DNA of 64,000 nucleotides from Todiramphus chloris collaris. Lineage: Eukaryota > Chordata > Aves > Coraciiformes > Alcedinidae. Both the position numbers and the translations under genes were made by a program. Position 1 is the first letter of the stretch, and every line of letters begins with the position of its first letter. The notes beneath the pieces were generated by a model. That model saw only the letters and a list, made by a program, of their open reading frames with translations, did no database searches and was not told the DNA's origin. Location of the stretch: positions 4,398,607 through 4,462,606 of the forward strand of contig JANVCC010000077.1 in NCBI GenBank assembly GCA_025345505.1. The letters are read 5' to 3'. This document shows positions 1-14,400 of this stretch, one piece after another.

Positions 1-3000
1 AACACAATGCAATATGAAGAGCTGGGGGAAAGAAGTTTTAATGCATTGAAAATTGTAGTTTAGAGAAATTAAAGATTGGAAAATGTCAAGAGCTCAAAAT
101 GAAGTGTTTGAAATTAGCTTTTTATGTATTTATTTACAGCTCATTGATTTGATGGGGAAAAAAACGACATAAAAATTCTGATTTTTTTCATTCCATCTTA
201 GAACAGGGAAAAAATTGTTCTAATCTCAGAAATTCTTCAGGGATGAAAAAACATTTATTTCTGAGCTTTGGCTGATAAAGGGTCATTGCTGCTTTCCCAT
301 GCTGCTTTCCATGGATCCTTTCTATTAATAGATCTCACATGCTATGGATGGCATAGCAAGCTCTTGAAAGTACAGCTTGCCTTAGTGTTCTGTGTGTTTG
401 CAAAGTGTTAATGCATTCAGTCAGCACAGAGTAAGCTTTTGCAAATCAGATCTGATATTGACACCTTAGTGTAAGGAATAAATTATTTTACTCTACGCCA
501 CACTTACAAGCTTTGATCTCACTTTCAGTGGGTGATCAAAGCTGGGCACCAATCCCACCTTTGGTACCCATCCCAAATCAATGTAATAGCACCAGAGTGT
601 GGCAAGTGTCCTCCTAAGTCCTAAGGTCCCAATAAAGAGCCAGATGTTTTGTCACAAGGTAACCACACTGTGTGGCACCAGGTAGCCCTCCCTCCCTGTT
701 CTGAGCTCCCCGTTTCCTGCACGCTCTAACAAGCTTAAGGTTTCTCATCCGAAAATCTGGAAGCTGAAAATGATACCGTGCTGTACACACACAGCAGGGT
801 AAGTCAAGGATATTTTAGACATCCAAGGGGTTCTTGTCACTACTACTTCTACACGGAGTAGGCATTACTTTCAGTCACTCATTTCTTAGAAGTACACAGA
901 ACAAGTGATTTTTCCAGTAGTATTAATATCCTCTTTATAAGCACAGAATTTTCTGCAGTTCGTGCCTCAAAAGCTGCTTTCCATCACATATTCAGATACC
1001 TTTTCAGGTGCTCAAGACTACCAGCAACCTTCCTTCCAAGGACAGCCCCTCACTGTACTGAAAAGATTCTGTATAATTCAAAAATTAGTGAAGCGCATAT
1101 AGGTTCTGGTGCACGATGGTAGAGGGAGATACAGTCTTCTTATCTCTGTATTTGCAAACCTTTCCCAGCTCTCAACAAAGGATTTACCAGTCTCAATGGT
1201 AAAGAAAAAAACCAGCTTTGAAATGCATCTGAACAATAGCATCGTTACAGGAATCCCGGAGGGCTCTGAGCTAAATCTACCAGATGTACATACTATTTAA
1301 CTCTCCAAGCTAATTCAGTGCAAAGCTCTGGTACGTCTTTGGCCCGCAGAAAGCAACTACCCAGTAAGAGAGTTTATGGGAAAAAATTAAGTTTGCCACT
1401 TACCATTACAGTGATCAATAATCTATTAACTGTAACCTCCCTAGCAATGGACTGTACTAGGATTTCAAGTCAAGCATTTGAACTTTCATTCCTCCAGAGT
1501 TACACCCATGATACAACAAAGTAGGTAGATTACCAGTGGACAGAAATTAAACATTTAACCTTTACACAGAGGCTTAATATTAAACTTCAGCCAGTGCACT
1601 TATCCTTTCCCTTCCATGTCACAGCCTGACAGCATTTGCTGCTTGAGTTTTAAAAATCATTGAGTCGTGTTTCATTTTGCTCGGTATTGACTTGGGGGTA
1701 TGGAAAGAAATTACAAAGAAACAAGGGGTCATTGGTACAAAAAACTCCTAGGAAACAACTCCTTTCTGTTGTAAAAGCCCTTCCTCCTTAAGGTCCATTC
1801 CTGCTATGCTAAGAAAGCCAAAGTATCTAATACCACATTCAAGAAGGTCAATGTAAGGTTGCTGAGAAGTGCCTCATGCCATTACAATTTAATGTCATGC
1901 TATTATTCCAGATTAGGAGCTGCACTGCAATAAGGCACCGCTGTCCTGGAATAGTGCCTCCACACTGGGAGGAGTTTTACTAACTATACTGAATAGCAGG
2001 GTGTGCACTGGTGCTTTGTTGTCCTGCTGAGTACCTTCCTATGGGATTCACTGTATCATTCTATAGTGGATATCAGGGGTAGCGGTGTGAGTCTTGGACT
2101 TGTCATGGGAATGATACAGACTCTTGAAAACACAATCCATCCTTTACTTTCCTTTCACTACAGGAAACAAGTTGCTTGTCTCCAGTCTATGCCCAAGGCA
2201 GGTCTATATCCTGATCCGTTATCTTTAGTGGCTATCTTAGGAATCAGGTTCACAACCTTCAGAGACAGTGAAAATCCTGCTATCTGACCTGCCTGTTGGC
2301 AGGTGCAAAAAGAATTACTCTGGTGTGCCAAAGGATGGGCTGCAGCAAGTGTCATCAAGATTAATGACTTCATCATGGTAAATGGGACAAATCAATCAGA
2401 ATACTTGATGACAGCGAGAAAGATCAGACACCAATGCCCATACAACCCATCTGTCACCATGAGATCCAGACACTGCTCAGCATTTGCTCACTGGGATGGA
2501 CCCCAAACCTCACTGCTACATTCAGCTCCTGAGACACCCTGCAAAGGCCACTGTCCCTGCACACACTATTTCCTGTACTAAGTACTCTGAGCAGCTCACT
2601 GGGGACATCCCAGCCACCTCTGCAGCCATCCCACCAATGCTGATGAAGAGATGAGCAATAGTGCCCATCATGAGCATGACCAGCTCAACTGCCCCCACTG
2701 CAATTACAACTTTCTAGGTAGCCTCAGCTCAGATCCAGGTAGTTCTAAGTTCATCCCATCTACTTTCCTTTGCCTAGAAATCAGCCAGATAAGAACATTT
2801 TTGCAAGCACTTAAAGGGTGCAGTACTTTCTGTTAGCTAAGAAAGTGGCAAGGGAAGTTAAACAGGGAAAAAGGAAAAAACAGAAAAAAGAAGGCAAGCA
2901 CTGGTAAAACTTTTTAATGCAAGATTAGACAGGGCTTATCTGACCCACCAGAGACTAAGAAGGAGGCAGGCTATAAAGCAAAGTCAATGCATCGTCTCTT

Positions 3001-6000
3001 CCCCATTCCTCTGATATTCTGCCTGTGATGATGTAAGATTCTCCAGGCAAGAAAGGAACACCCCCACTTCCACAGGGCACCATATCCTTGAAAGAAAGAA
3101 GCGTGTGCAGGTGTATGACTCATTCCTCCAGGAAGGCATAGACTGAAGAACTCTTTTGCTCTCCAAAGCAGCCTACTCCACAGAGAGACATCTGCTAAAT
3201 CCTACATGAGTTAACCTCATGCCACAATCTCGCAAACACACGCAAGTGAAAGCAGGTCCCTCCTGCTGGCAGCTTCTCCACATGGGAGGGAATGATGAGC
3301 CTTGTCCTTGAAAGGTGATTACTCTGTGGGATGTGGAACAGAGCTTCCAGTAGGATAGGGACATGTCCCCAGGCAGAGAGGTGCTGCAGTTCCTGTGAAA
3401 GAGCCTTTTAATGATGGACAAACAAAATTTGCTCTGGTGTATTTGTACCTGAGGGAAATCACAGAGGTCTGGGCCAAAGCAGGAATGCTTGCTAGAGGTG
3501 GAAGGTGATGCAAAAAGTTACTGTCCTTTTGCTCCACCCTCTGCCAGAGACCTGTGGAGGACCCTCTCTGCTTTGGAGGGGCTGGAGCTTCACATCACCC
3601 ACTGTGACCACTCTCAGCTGCCCTCTGGATGAGTTAGTCCCCCGGGGGATACACAATCCTACACAATCAGTCTGAGCACTGTTATTACTCCTTACAGCTC
3701 ACCTCCTTAAAGAAAAATGAAAATAATAATATCACAGCACTTCCTGGGTAAAATATCCTGCGGTTAAATATCACAAGACCTGGGCTTGTCACTGCAGGAG
3801 CAACAGGAGACCCTTAAAGGCACTTCAGTTTCTACCCTCTAGATGCCAGCCTCTGGTGTTACCTATCAAAAGATCTTTGAGGATCTAAGCTTTCTCTGAA
3901 AGCTTGCTGCTTATGATTAACAGGATCCACCGCTATGGATGTGGTCCTACAGGATGCTCAACAGTCCTATGGGATGCTCCAGGGCAAATTCCCAGGAACT
4001 GAACATTTTAACAGATGATTGGTTTAAGACATTTTTCTACCACATTTTTCTACCACATCTCAAACTTGGCACGCTTTGTAGTAGGACGCTGAAAGTGAGA
4101 TGTGCAGAAGGGCTCTGGCATTACAGTCTGATACAGACCACCATTAACACACACACTTCTTTCTCCGCAGAAAGAGAAGTGTCTGAACTCCAGCACTTCT
4201 TGCAGGCCAGCAAGGAAGGGGATTGGGTCTTGTGGGTTGCCTCCATACAGATCAGGGTTAAACTGACGGCACTGATGAAATGTAAATGAAAGATATTACG
4301 TAAAACAAGTTGCATAATGTTCCCAGATGATTTCAATTTTCTGAGTACTTCTAAAAATAAAATGAACTTTTAATACTTAATCAACATAGTTATTCATTCT
4401 CTTTTACCCAAGATGAAATCTCCCATAAATTTTTTATGGATGCACGTTAGTTATTATTGCCTGTGACTTCCTGGTTCAGACTCAGTTCTGCCCTCTGCTC
4501 CACTGGTTGTACAAATTACCCCCCACTGCATACTCTCTTAAATCCTTAGGAAAGCTCTTCAACTCGTGTTTTAAGTCTGTTCAGGTTTAGCTAGGCTTAC
4601 TTCAGGAGAGGAAGATGTGCTAGGAGTGTATTAGCTACCTAATGGGGACATAGCTCACCCATTAGTGCCACTAGTCACAGATCCATGTAATCCACCTACC
4701 GTGGAGTGGCATTCATCTCACACAGAGCCTGGAGCAGCCTGGCAGCATGGGCAGCATATGCTGGGGCTTATCATGGGTGCCCGTCCATTATTTATTTGCC
4801 CTCACAGATGCTGGTGGTGGAGATGCTTTGAGCACAGTGAAACAAAGACTTAATCGGATGATGCCAGGCTGGATTTCTCTTTGCATTCAGTGCTTATAAG
4901 AAAATCTACTGCAGGGAGGGGAGGCCTTTAGGTCTAATAAATCAGTGGGAATTTTTTTATTCTGGTCTTAAATGACTCTGTGATTTTTTCTTCCCATGAT
5001 TTTTGCATAGCATTCAAGGATGAGATGAAAATATTTTTTCCTGATATATCAGAGATGAAATCCAAGCTGATTTGTGCCTACGGTTCTTGTGTAAATGTCT
5101 TGGATGCATCCTGGTGAAGAAATTATTCGAAAGGAAAAGGAGCACAGAGAAAGCTTGAGTGACCACCGAGTAGCTGATCTGGTTGTCTGAACAAATAAGA
5201 ATGTTTGCATGACAACCTCCTAAAAGTGAAGTGCTGCAAAGAGCCGAAGAAAATGACCGGGGCAATATTGAACTGTCAGACAGAGACAACAGAGAGGACA
5301 CTCAAGTGGCATGTCAGCTCCATGTGAAAATAAAAGCTTGTAGCTTCTGAGTGTTTCTGTGAGTGCTTTAGCTTGTCATGCCATCTCACATCTCCAAGGA
5401 AATTACGAATCGTCAGCAGGGAGAACTTCACATGAGGGAAAGGTGGAAGGTGGGAAAATGCGGGATTGGTATCAACCCGAGCACAGCTACTGCGTGGCTC
5501 AGTATCAGCACCAGCTCTGCACAGCAGGTCCCACTCATAAAGAAGATTTCCCAACAACGCTGTGTAGCCACAAGTCCAAAGCTGAAAGGCAGCAGCCCAT
5601 TATGCTGTTCTCAGCACCACTGGTGTACACTCATACGGCATTTAGCAAAGGCATGTTTAGTACCTTGCGCGTCTTCCTGCCAACTTTGGGAATCCATTTA
5701 GAACAAGCCACTGGGCTTTATTTTTGTTTTACTTAATTTTTTTTTCCAAATGCATTAAGATAAATATGTATATTAACAGCCACCTGGGCAAACAGAAAAT
5801 ACTCATTTGCATTTATCGCAGACAGAATCCTACCACACTACCTCTCATAGAGGAAATTTCTCCTGTGATGAATGAATCTTTATGAGCTAGTCCTCATTTC
5901 CTTCATTTCTTCACAGCTACTATGTTGGGGTTTTTTTAGAAAAAGAAAACTAGTGTTAATTTTTTTTGTTATGCAAATTCCATTTTCTACTAACTGCTTT

Positions 6001-8264
6001 TTATAAAAGGAGTGCCTTCTCCTCAGCTAAAGTACTCCAGCTCAGAAATATAAAAATACCAGAATATTTACCTCCGTCAGGTATCAGCCCTACATATTGC
6101 CACTGAATTTCAAGAAGCCCTTAAAGGAAAAACATTTTTGCAATGACCCAGTGCAGTCACCAGGAGCTATCACATTCTGAAACATGCTCTCTCCAGATTG
6201 CTCCATTTGTTCTCAGTTCATGGAAACCAGAAAAAAATTGATCTGCTCTGCCATCATGCTCATTATAAAGGGTGATGGGAAGAACAGGAGAGCAAGCACA
6301 GGTTCCAAGAGGCTTTGGTGGGATGTGCAGTTGCATTAATGTATATCGCCCTTCTGCTGAAAGAACTGCAGTCAGCAGCCGTTCCAAAGATGCACTGAAC
6401 CCCAGCACCTCCTTCCAAAGCCACATGGGCAAGCTGTAGGGACCACTGGGGACAGCACAAGGCATTAAAGATCTGTCCTGATTGTCTCCTAGGAACACAA
6501 ATGGGACCCTTTGGGGGGCACTGAGTCTGTATTGGAAGAGATAGGATTTCCATGACTCTGCTGCCTATCACTTGAAAAACCCATGGTTTGAAAAGCCAAT
6601 TAATTGACATTATTTAAAGACTGCTTTTCAAGGAAGTCCTTTGTTGGAGGAACTGAATCTTAGGTCTGTGCTAAATTATGCACAGGAGTTAAGGGAGGTA
6701 AGAGTAAGAAATCCATTGAGTAATCGTAATCACTCTGCAATTAGGTTTGATATCATAATAGAAGGTTAGTCTCCTAAGGGTAATGCAGTGAGGGTGAACT
6801 TTAAAAGGCCAGATTTTAAAACTATGAGAAAAATGATTAACAAAAGGCTCAAGGGCATAGTGAAACTCTTTAACAACTTAGAGCAAATTTGTTCCTAGAG
6901 TAACTCCTCCAGCAGTCCCAGTTGTACCAAGGGTGAGTTTGACTAATGTAATCAGTTCAGAGGCTATTTAAGAACCTGTGCTAGAGAAGCAGATAATGGT
7001 TAGACCTTTGAGCTGAAAATAAGAACAGAGAGGATAAAATCTGTGTGGCTGAGCAGAGTTTATTGAAAATAAACATCCTTTTAAAATTTAAAAGGGATAT
7101 CTGACTGAAGAGCAGAAGAGAAGCTAGAGTAAATGCAGACAAGCTAGAAAGGAAATGGACATAGAGATACAGGAATATAAAAAAAAATCCAAAACATTTC
7201 TGATTCAGTACTGAAGAAAAAATATTAAACCCCCAACCAGGCATGTAATGAGTGAAACTTAGAAAGCACTGTTGTTATGTGACAGGTTTACTATACCTAA
7301 TTAACTCAAATATATGTATCTGCTGGAAGACACCACTCTTTGTAGTTACCTGCTATCAGATGTACAAAAGCAGGCATTTCTTCTGCAGAACCCTGTGTCT
7401 TTGTGGGGAGAGAGGGAAGATGAAAATCAGAGGATGCTGAAGCAGAGAAGAAACAACTTGGCCTAAGTTATATTTACGGATGTAACTAAAGAGAATCCTT
7501 GTCTGTGCTGCTTTCTGTGGGAAATTAGAGAGTGACTTCAGCAGTGATTTACTTTAACTCTGTGGAAGGTGAATAGGACCTGAGGAAGGAGCTATGTGGC
7601 TGCCAGTTCACTGGGGCAGTAAATCACCCAGAGGAGCTAGTACCTAGCCCCGGCTGTAGAGAAAACAAGCTACATAATAGTGAACCTGTCAAACAAGATG
7701 CCCTGCTCACCTTATGAGTTGAAAATCCCCCTTGAAAATGAAGGAAGGGATTCAGTGCTGGCTTCTATTGCACAGTAACAGCAAGAGAAAACCCACTGTG
7801 AGCTACTGCAGGAGTGATACTCTGCAATTCTGCAGAAATACTATCCATCCAGGCAGCACCACAGTGCCCTGACTGCTGCCAGAACCAGCAACAGGAAGGG
7901 CACAGGGTCTCTGTGGCTGGCTCAGAACCTAAAAATGGTAGAGACACCCTGGCTGGGAGATGATCCCCAATCCCCGGCAACAACCATCGAGCTGGTGCCC
8001 CGCAGGACACAAGGGCACAGATCTCAGCATGGACAAACCCAGTTTACTTCCATTTTAAGTTTTACAAAATGTCACCAGTCTCTCCTTTCATGTTTGTGCA
8101 GCCTTAAGCACAAGGAAGCCTCGACCTCCGCTGTAGCCTGTAATGTCACCATAAAGGAGGCAAATAAATGACAATAGGGAGTAAACCCACTTCAATCTCC
8201 GTAAGGAAATACCATTCTTTCAAAGCAATTCCTCATCTGAAAAGTTAATAAAATAGTACATAAA
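1..8264. other. Intergenic, no gene recognised
   Basis: AT-rich unique sequence. ORFs here are at most about 125 codons and resemble no known protein. Apart from the hairpin at 509-543 and minor duplications such as ATTTTTCTACCAC twice near 4030-4060, I see nothing. Expected to be part of the XPNPEP1-SORCS1 gene desert. Confidence 0.75.
509..543. repeat. Perfect 10-bp inverted repeat forming a small hairpin
   Basis: AGCTTTGATC (509-518) pairs with GATCAAAGCT (534-543) across 15 bases. The interior contains a further CACT/AGTG pair (520-523 with 527-530). The stem is too short for a normal microRNA precursor. Confidence 0.6.
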
Positions 8265-8339
8265 GGTGACCTGGTAGATATAATTTACTTGGGTTTTCAA
8301 AATGCTTTTGATAAGGTCCCTCATAAAAGAATATTAATG
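8265..8339 (+). repeat. Ancient CR1/L3-type LINE reverse-transcriptase fragment
   Basis: The plus-strand frame reads GDLVDIIYLGFQNAFDKVPH followed by KRIL, 25 codons without a stop. This is the conserved motif of non-LTR reverse transcriptases of the CR1/L2/L3/Jockey group, normally close to VDVVYLDFSKAFDKVPH. The catalytic aspartate of YLDF is Gly here. The flanking sequence is too diverged to follow. It is in the opposite orientation to the young CR1 copies in the window and is clearly much older. Confidence 0.7.
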
Positions 8340-8351
8340 ATTATGAGAATG

Positions 8352-8470
8352 ATCTTACATTTATGGTGGTACCTTTCATTCAGATGAATCCCAAAGTGCT
8401 TTACAAAGTTTTTACTAACTGATTGTACAAATCATGTGTCACGTATATCCCCAAAGTGCTGCTGGGTCTG
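8352..8470 (+). repeat. Possible ancient amniote repeat downstream of the RT fragment
   Basis: The sequence CTTACATTTATGG ... CACCTTTCATTC-like ... ATCCCAAAGTGCTTTACAAAG resembles a motif common in old amniote interspersed repeats (a short palindromic CAAAG-GCTTT block ending in TTTACAAA). A second CCCCAAAGTGCTG follows at about 8450. The family was not identified. Confidence 0.35.
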
Positions 8471-11400
8471 GGAGAAGGCATGACAGCTATTTAATTGCCT
8501 CGCATGCTGCTGTTCAGTATTTTAGGGCAGGGTATAAAAGCAAAAGTTCCAACCACGTGCAATTTGAGTGAATTTAAGGAGGTAAAAGGTACTTTCTAAA
8601 GCAGAGATTTAGCTGACCACTGAGCCTCTCTTCTCCCTCTGCCCTCACCCAAACATTGGGGGATGTCTTTGGCTGAACAGATGAATGGCTTAGCTGGAAA
8701 AAAGACATCTTTTTTGGATTCTTCCCAAACACACAGTGGACAGTCTATGGGCACCTATTCTTGGATATCTAACTCCAGAGAAGCACCATCCTTTAAAAAA
8801 TTTTCCGTAAGTTTTAAACCTATGTCCTTCAGCTTCACAAGCAGCCACCAATGCTGACAGGCACCAGTAGAGCATCTTCAGCTCTCATTAGTGTTTGGGA
8901 AGCAATCTCTGCCTCTGTTCTGCAGTCAGTTTTGCTTTGAGGTGCACATCTGAAGCCTTACTAATCCAAATTGTTATAATCTTGAAAACAGCTCCAGCCA
9001 TAAGCATATTCTGTTTAGAGAGTGTCAGAACACTTAATTTAAAGGCAGAAAATGTCTCCTTTAATTGCCTGAAATCAAAGGTTTCATATTTTAGTTACGC
9101 TTTTAAGAGGACTTATTTCATTGCTCATATTTTAATTTTTTTCTTTTTTTTTTCGTCTCAGATATGAAGGTCATTAAAGAATTTCTTTACTGAATAAGCA
9201 ATAGCAACTATAATTTCACTGAATGTCTTATACAGTGTGGATACTACCCCAGACCTGAGCTTCACACATTATTAGTGATCAGTAGATGAACATCATTCAT
9301 TTGATGATGTTGGCTCAATGTAAAGGATCGCCTGAACTTCCATGTCCCCTATTTCTTGTTACTTGCAAAGAAAGAAGATGCCAAGAAAGCTGAATCATAG
9401 CTTCTCCCTAGACACAGATTCCTCCGTGGTAAAGCTGGTTTTGCAGCTTTTCTACTGTCTCTTACATGAGATTGCCTAAAACTAGATACCTGACCAGCTT
9501 AAAATCAAAGCAAGAAGCTTACAGATGGGGGTTGAAGAGGAGCTTGGAGGTACCAAGGTGTCCTAGTTGTGTAGGCAGAAAGACTTCACCTCAGCGGTAG
9601 TACCCTTAGGCACACCTTTGAAATGCTCCATCTATCCCTCTGCCCAAGGCAGCACACATCTCATGTTTTTCATCACCCCACCCAAGTGCTGCTGTATTTT
9701 TTTTGCAGAGCTAAGCAAAGGACAGGGTCCCTTCATCTGCCGTGACAGTTTGTCAGACTTTGCAGTACAACCCATATTTCATATCAAACGAGTCTTCCTC
9801 AAACTCAAGTTATATAAATTATATATTGCTAGGTAAACACGACCTTCCTCTGCCAATTCTTTCAGGCTAGAGCCAGAAGTCAAAACAAAAATCTTGTGAC
9901 AACAGGCATTCAGGGCCAAGCTGTCAAAATTCTCCAACAAGGAGCGGATTTGTCAACAGAAACCATCATTTCACAGGGAGGTCGATTCCTGCTTCAGGAA
10001 GCTGGCCTCCCCTGGCTGAACTGCTGACGGAGTTTTGCTGAGTGATCCCATGCCCTCCCATTATAGTCTTTGATTTCCAACAAAACCCTTCTCAGAGGGT
10101 ACAAAGGTCTCATTTTGAGCACAATCTTTTGGGAACAAGAGGGAAGCTCAATGCTTATGTGAAAACATGGCCCCATAGCCTACCCCACGGTGCAGCAGGA
10201 GCCTCCCCAGCCCCACAGCAGTAAATTCACATTGCCTTGGAGAAACTCTGTCTCACCCTGTACTTCCCACAGGCTCTGTAAGGCGGTTTCATTTTGGCTA
10301 TGAATAAGCATTCATGCACTTGTGGCCTATTCAAGGAGGCTCTTCAGGCAAAATAATGGTTTTAAACTTTTTTCTGCTGCCAGAGTGACATAAAGAGGCC
10401 TCAGCATACTGGAAGGCTGCTGCATATGCAACATATTAGTTTAAACTTTTGTCTCTAGTAAGCTCTTTTTTCATGGCGTACACCTGGCTGCTCTAACCTG
10501 ATCAACATTTATTGCTTTGTTTCTTTACAATGGGTTTTAGTCCCCTCAGTGAAGACGTTATAATGTAATGAGCCTGCAAGAGGCCCAGGAAAGCCATAGA
10601 AATAAGGAACCAAACACACACAAAGTTAGCCACTTTCCCACACCCTCCGGGTACTCACGTGCCATGAGGACACAGGTGTAGGCTGGTGGAAATGGGGAAA
10701 TAAGAAGAAGAAAGAAGGCAGATTGGTCTCCAATCCCCCCTGCACTGATGCACACTTACACCTCAGATTTCAAGGTACAGATCTCATCTCAGATGTTCTC
10801 TTGCTTTTGGAAGTCAGTGGCACCACAGGCAACAGGAGAATCTTTCTCTTGGGTACAAAGTTAGGTGGAATATTGGTAGCCAGGCATTGATTGCTACAGT
10901 CATTTGGTCTTTCAGCAGCTGTCACAGCACTTTCCTTGGTGGTGGTGGGGAAATGTCTTGCAATTATGTGCTTTATGATGCACCCTGGAGAATCTTTTGG
11001 CCACATGTATTTGTGCAAGGGGGCACGGATCCAATGCCCAAGAGGGTCCGTGCTGCGTGCTATCACTGTAATAAAATCACTCTCCCTTTCACCTCTCTGC
11101 CTGTCTGTGTTGCACCTGACCACTCTCTTAAACAGTTTAAGGGGGTGGAAATGCTGGTCTGAAGCAAGAAGAGCTTTAACCCTGTCTGATTTTCCCTTGC
11201 TTTGTGTGTTGCGGCTTCCTGCCTTGCATCATTCCTGCAGTCAGACAAATCTCCCTTTCCTAGGGCCTGTGTCTCAGCTCTTCTCAGACATTCAGAGTGG
11301 CTTGAAACTGGGCTTCTTGCCCATGTCCTGTACCTGTGACTGACTCCTAGACATTAAGTGCAAGCATTTTAGATGCAGTGTTAAATCACTGGCTGTTCTG

Positions 11401-14400
11401 GAAGCTCAGTGAGCTATGGAGTCTGTGGGACAGTTCTCAGAGAACACTTCATTTAGTTTTGTCACTGTGTCCCCCTTTTCAGAGCATCATCAAAAGGGCT
11501 GTGGGGATAGCCATTTACAGAATTCCTTGGGAAAAGTGTCTGTACTTAAAAATATATTTTTGCTCTCCATTAGATGGGGTTTTTTAATCGAGGTGGACCA
11601 ATATATCAAAAGGATTTAAAATATTTTTCCAATTTTGCCCTTGATGATGAATTCTGGACACATGGAAACCCAGTTCTGAGCTGTTCCCAAAACCTCCTCC
11701 AGCCGCGTTGACAGAAAGCCCTACAGGGCAGGAGCTATCACCTTTCCACACATGTTTGTACCATTTCTGCCTAATCGTTTGGCTCTTTCTTTCATAAGCC
11801 TATTTGTATGAGTAAACCCCACTTTGTAATGCTCAGTTACCCAGTGGCACTCACTGAAAATTGGCACAAAAGCAGGCTAAGCAAGCCAACCAGAATTGCT
11901 TAGTCTTGATCCCCTAAATGTGTCATTTTTGCAATGAAATATTTTTTCCTTTCCAACATTCCAAGGGAAAGCAAATGAAGGTCTGAACGTGTCACAAGAA
12001 CTGTTAAATTCTTGAACTTGTTGAGTCTGTTGCTGGACCAGTGGTATAGCCTGCAATAGCCCTGCAGGAAAGCCTGACAGCGGGAAAGGGAGAGTCAATA
12101 GACTTCTGTCTTCTCATGAAAGCCAAATTACTTCCCCACCTCCAGTACACTACGGTTGTTCTCTCTACATTCATCTGAGTTAATTTAATTTCTGTTTTTC
12201 AGGTGTGGGCTTTTTTCTTTTGTTCTCTTTGAAGTTCCTAGAAGGACTTGCATTGGCTTTCACAAAGTGTCTCTGAGAGGCACAGTGTGGGACCTGGGTC
12301 ATTCCTACAAATCCCCCAATTAAAATGGCAAGCAGCTCCACGATATTGTTACAAAGGTGGATGAATCTGGTTGTCATATATAAAACTGATTTTGAGCACT
12401 AAAAGGACAGAAGTTTAAGCCATAGAACATTCTCAACTTTCCACTAACCCTTCCAACCCATTGATGTTAAGTGGTATATGCTTTGTTTGACAAGAAAGCT
12501 AGGGAAATTGTTTCTCTTCAAAAGTCTCCTTTCAGACTTACTTAGGTAACCATTGTTACTCATTTTCAAGGAGCTTTATAGCAGCCCAAGCCCTAAAGGA
12601 TAACAATGTTAACTGATATTAGTGATACAACGTTATTGGTACTACTAATTCCACGTCATCGGGTTTTTTTCTCAGGAGAAGGGAGGTAATTTTCCTAAAA
12701 TTACATTGTTTTCTGAAACAGCTCTATTCGGTGCTATATATCTACCTTCTGGCAGCACAGTTTAATTTGCATTTAAATAATTTCCTGATATTGCTGGAAA
12801 AGTAATTATACAAAACACTAAACAATTTTCAAGCCTCAGCTTTTAATCGGTCCATGACCAAATCCCTCTCTTAGGTTCTAAAACGACCCCCCCAAAATGT
12901 AAAATTCCCAAATAGCAGAACCTGAGCTCCATTTACTCATTCATTTCACATGGTGAATTTGGATCAGTAGAAAACCATGTTGATATTTCTATCCTTGTTT
13001 TCTCTTTATGGTCGTGTCACTTAGGTTTGCTGACTTTTCCCTGGTACAAAGGTTCAACTCTTTCTGCTACCCGAGCAGAAGTTCTTATGGAGATCCCATG
13101 CTCATGACACTAAAAACATCACAGTGAACCAACAATTTAGAGTAGTTATAGATGTTGGATCACGGCCTGATTCTGAGATTTTTATCACAGATGCGGCAGG
13201 GAATTGATGCAGTTTCAGACAAGAAATAGCAGGACATCCGTTCTTCATATGGAAGGTCCCAGACCTTAGATTTTTTTTTTGTTGGTTCTAGAGGCCATTT
13301 GTCACACTTTGACCCAGATACACTTGTTCATGAATTTTGCAGGCTTTTGACTAAGGTTAATTATATAATCAAAGAAACAGTCCACTGAAAATGCAAATGA
13401 CTCTTAACAAGACTCCATATCATATTAAAAGAGACTATCCCTAAAAGCTGTTTAACATGCCACAGTCTTTTCCCCTTAGCTATAGAAGATGAGCTGTATT
13501 TTTGAGTGCTCTGATTATCCTCTCATGAGCCATGTGAAGAGAAATACAATCCCCCATACTAAAAGTGCCAACTCAAAAGCATTACAACATTAACTGCAGA
13601 ACAAGTCTGATGCGGAAGAGAGAATGGTGCATCACAGGGGCCAACGTATGGCCCGTAAAGTCAATACTGAAGCCATGAAATTTAGACATGAACGCAGTTT
13701 TCCTCAAGGTTTAGGATCAGCCTTGACCTAACCTGTTAGCCAAGCCCCCTCTCTACCATTAAAACTGATTCAACCATTAAGATAATACAAGACCAAAATT
13801 GCTAATGACGTGCTGTGCATCTGCCTTACAATCAGCTCCTACCTGGTGCTTGAAGAACCCTCTATGCAGGTAAGGAATCCTAAGGATTTTATGGTATCTA
13901 AATGAGGTAATGTACTGTACAGTTAATGCTAGCAAAACAGATGTTTTACAAGGCTGTACACTGAGCTTAGAACGATCTTGGAAAGGATCAGCTGGCACCA
14001 ACCCTTTAGTATCAAACACCAGATGTTGTCAGTGAGGTCATACTGAGCCAACAGGAGAATTTTCAGATTAAACTTCCACAGGTTGTCAGACTTGAAGGTA
14101 ACAGTGGTGACCCCTGCTACTGGATTATCACCTCCCATGATGTTTTTAATTTGTTCTCTAGCTTACAACTGTTCCACAGATGCCTGCAGCAGATCACTCT
14201 GGGACGTTTCCTCATCTGGATGACAGTGGCAAGTGAAAGGTCTCTGCTGCCAGCACATGAAAATGCTCAAGAATCAATTTTCACTAAGATCTGAAATAGA
14301 AGGTGGATACAAATGAGCAGATGAGTGTGTCAGCCCAGTTTAAGTGCATGAGAGATTTGTCAGCCTGGGAAGACTGTCAATAAAATAACTCCTGAGGGCT

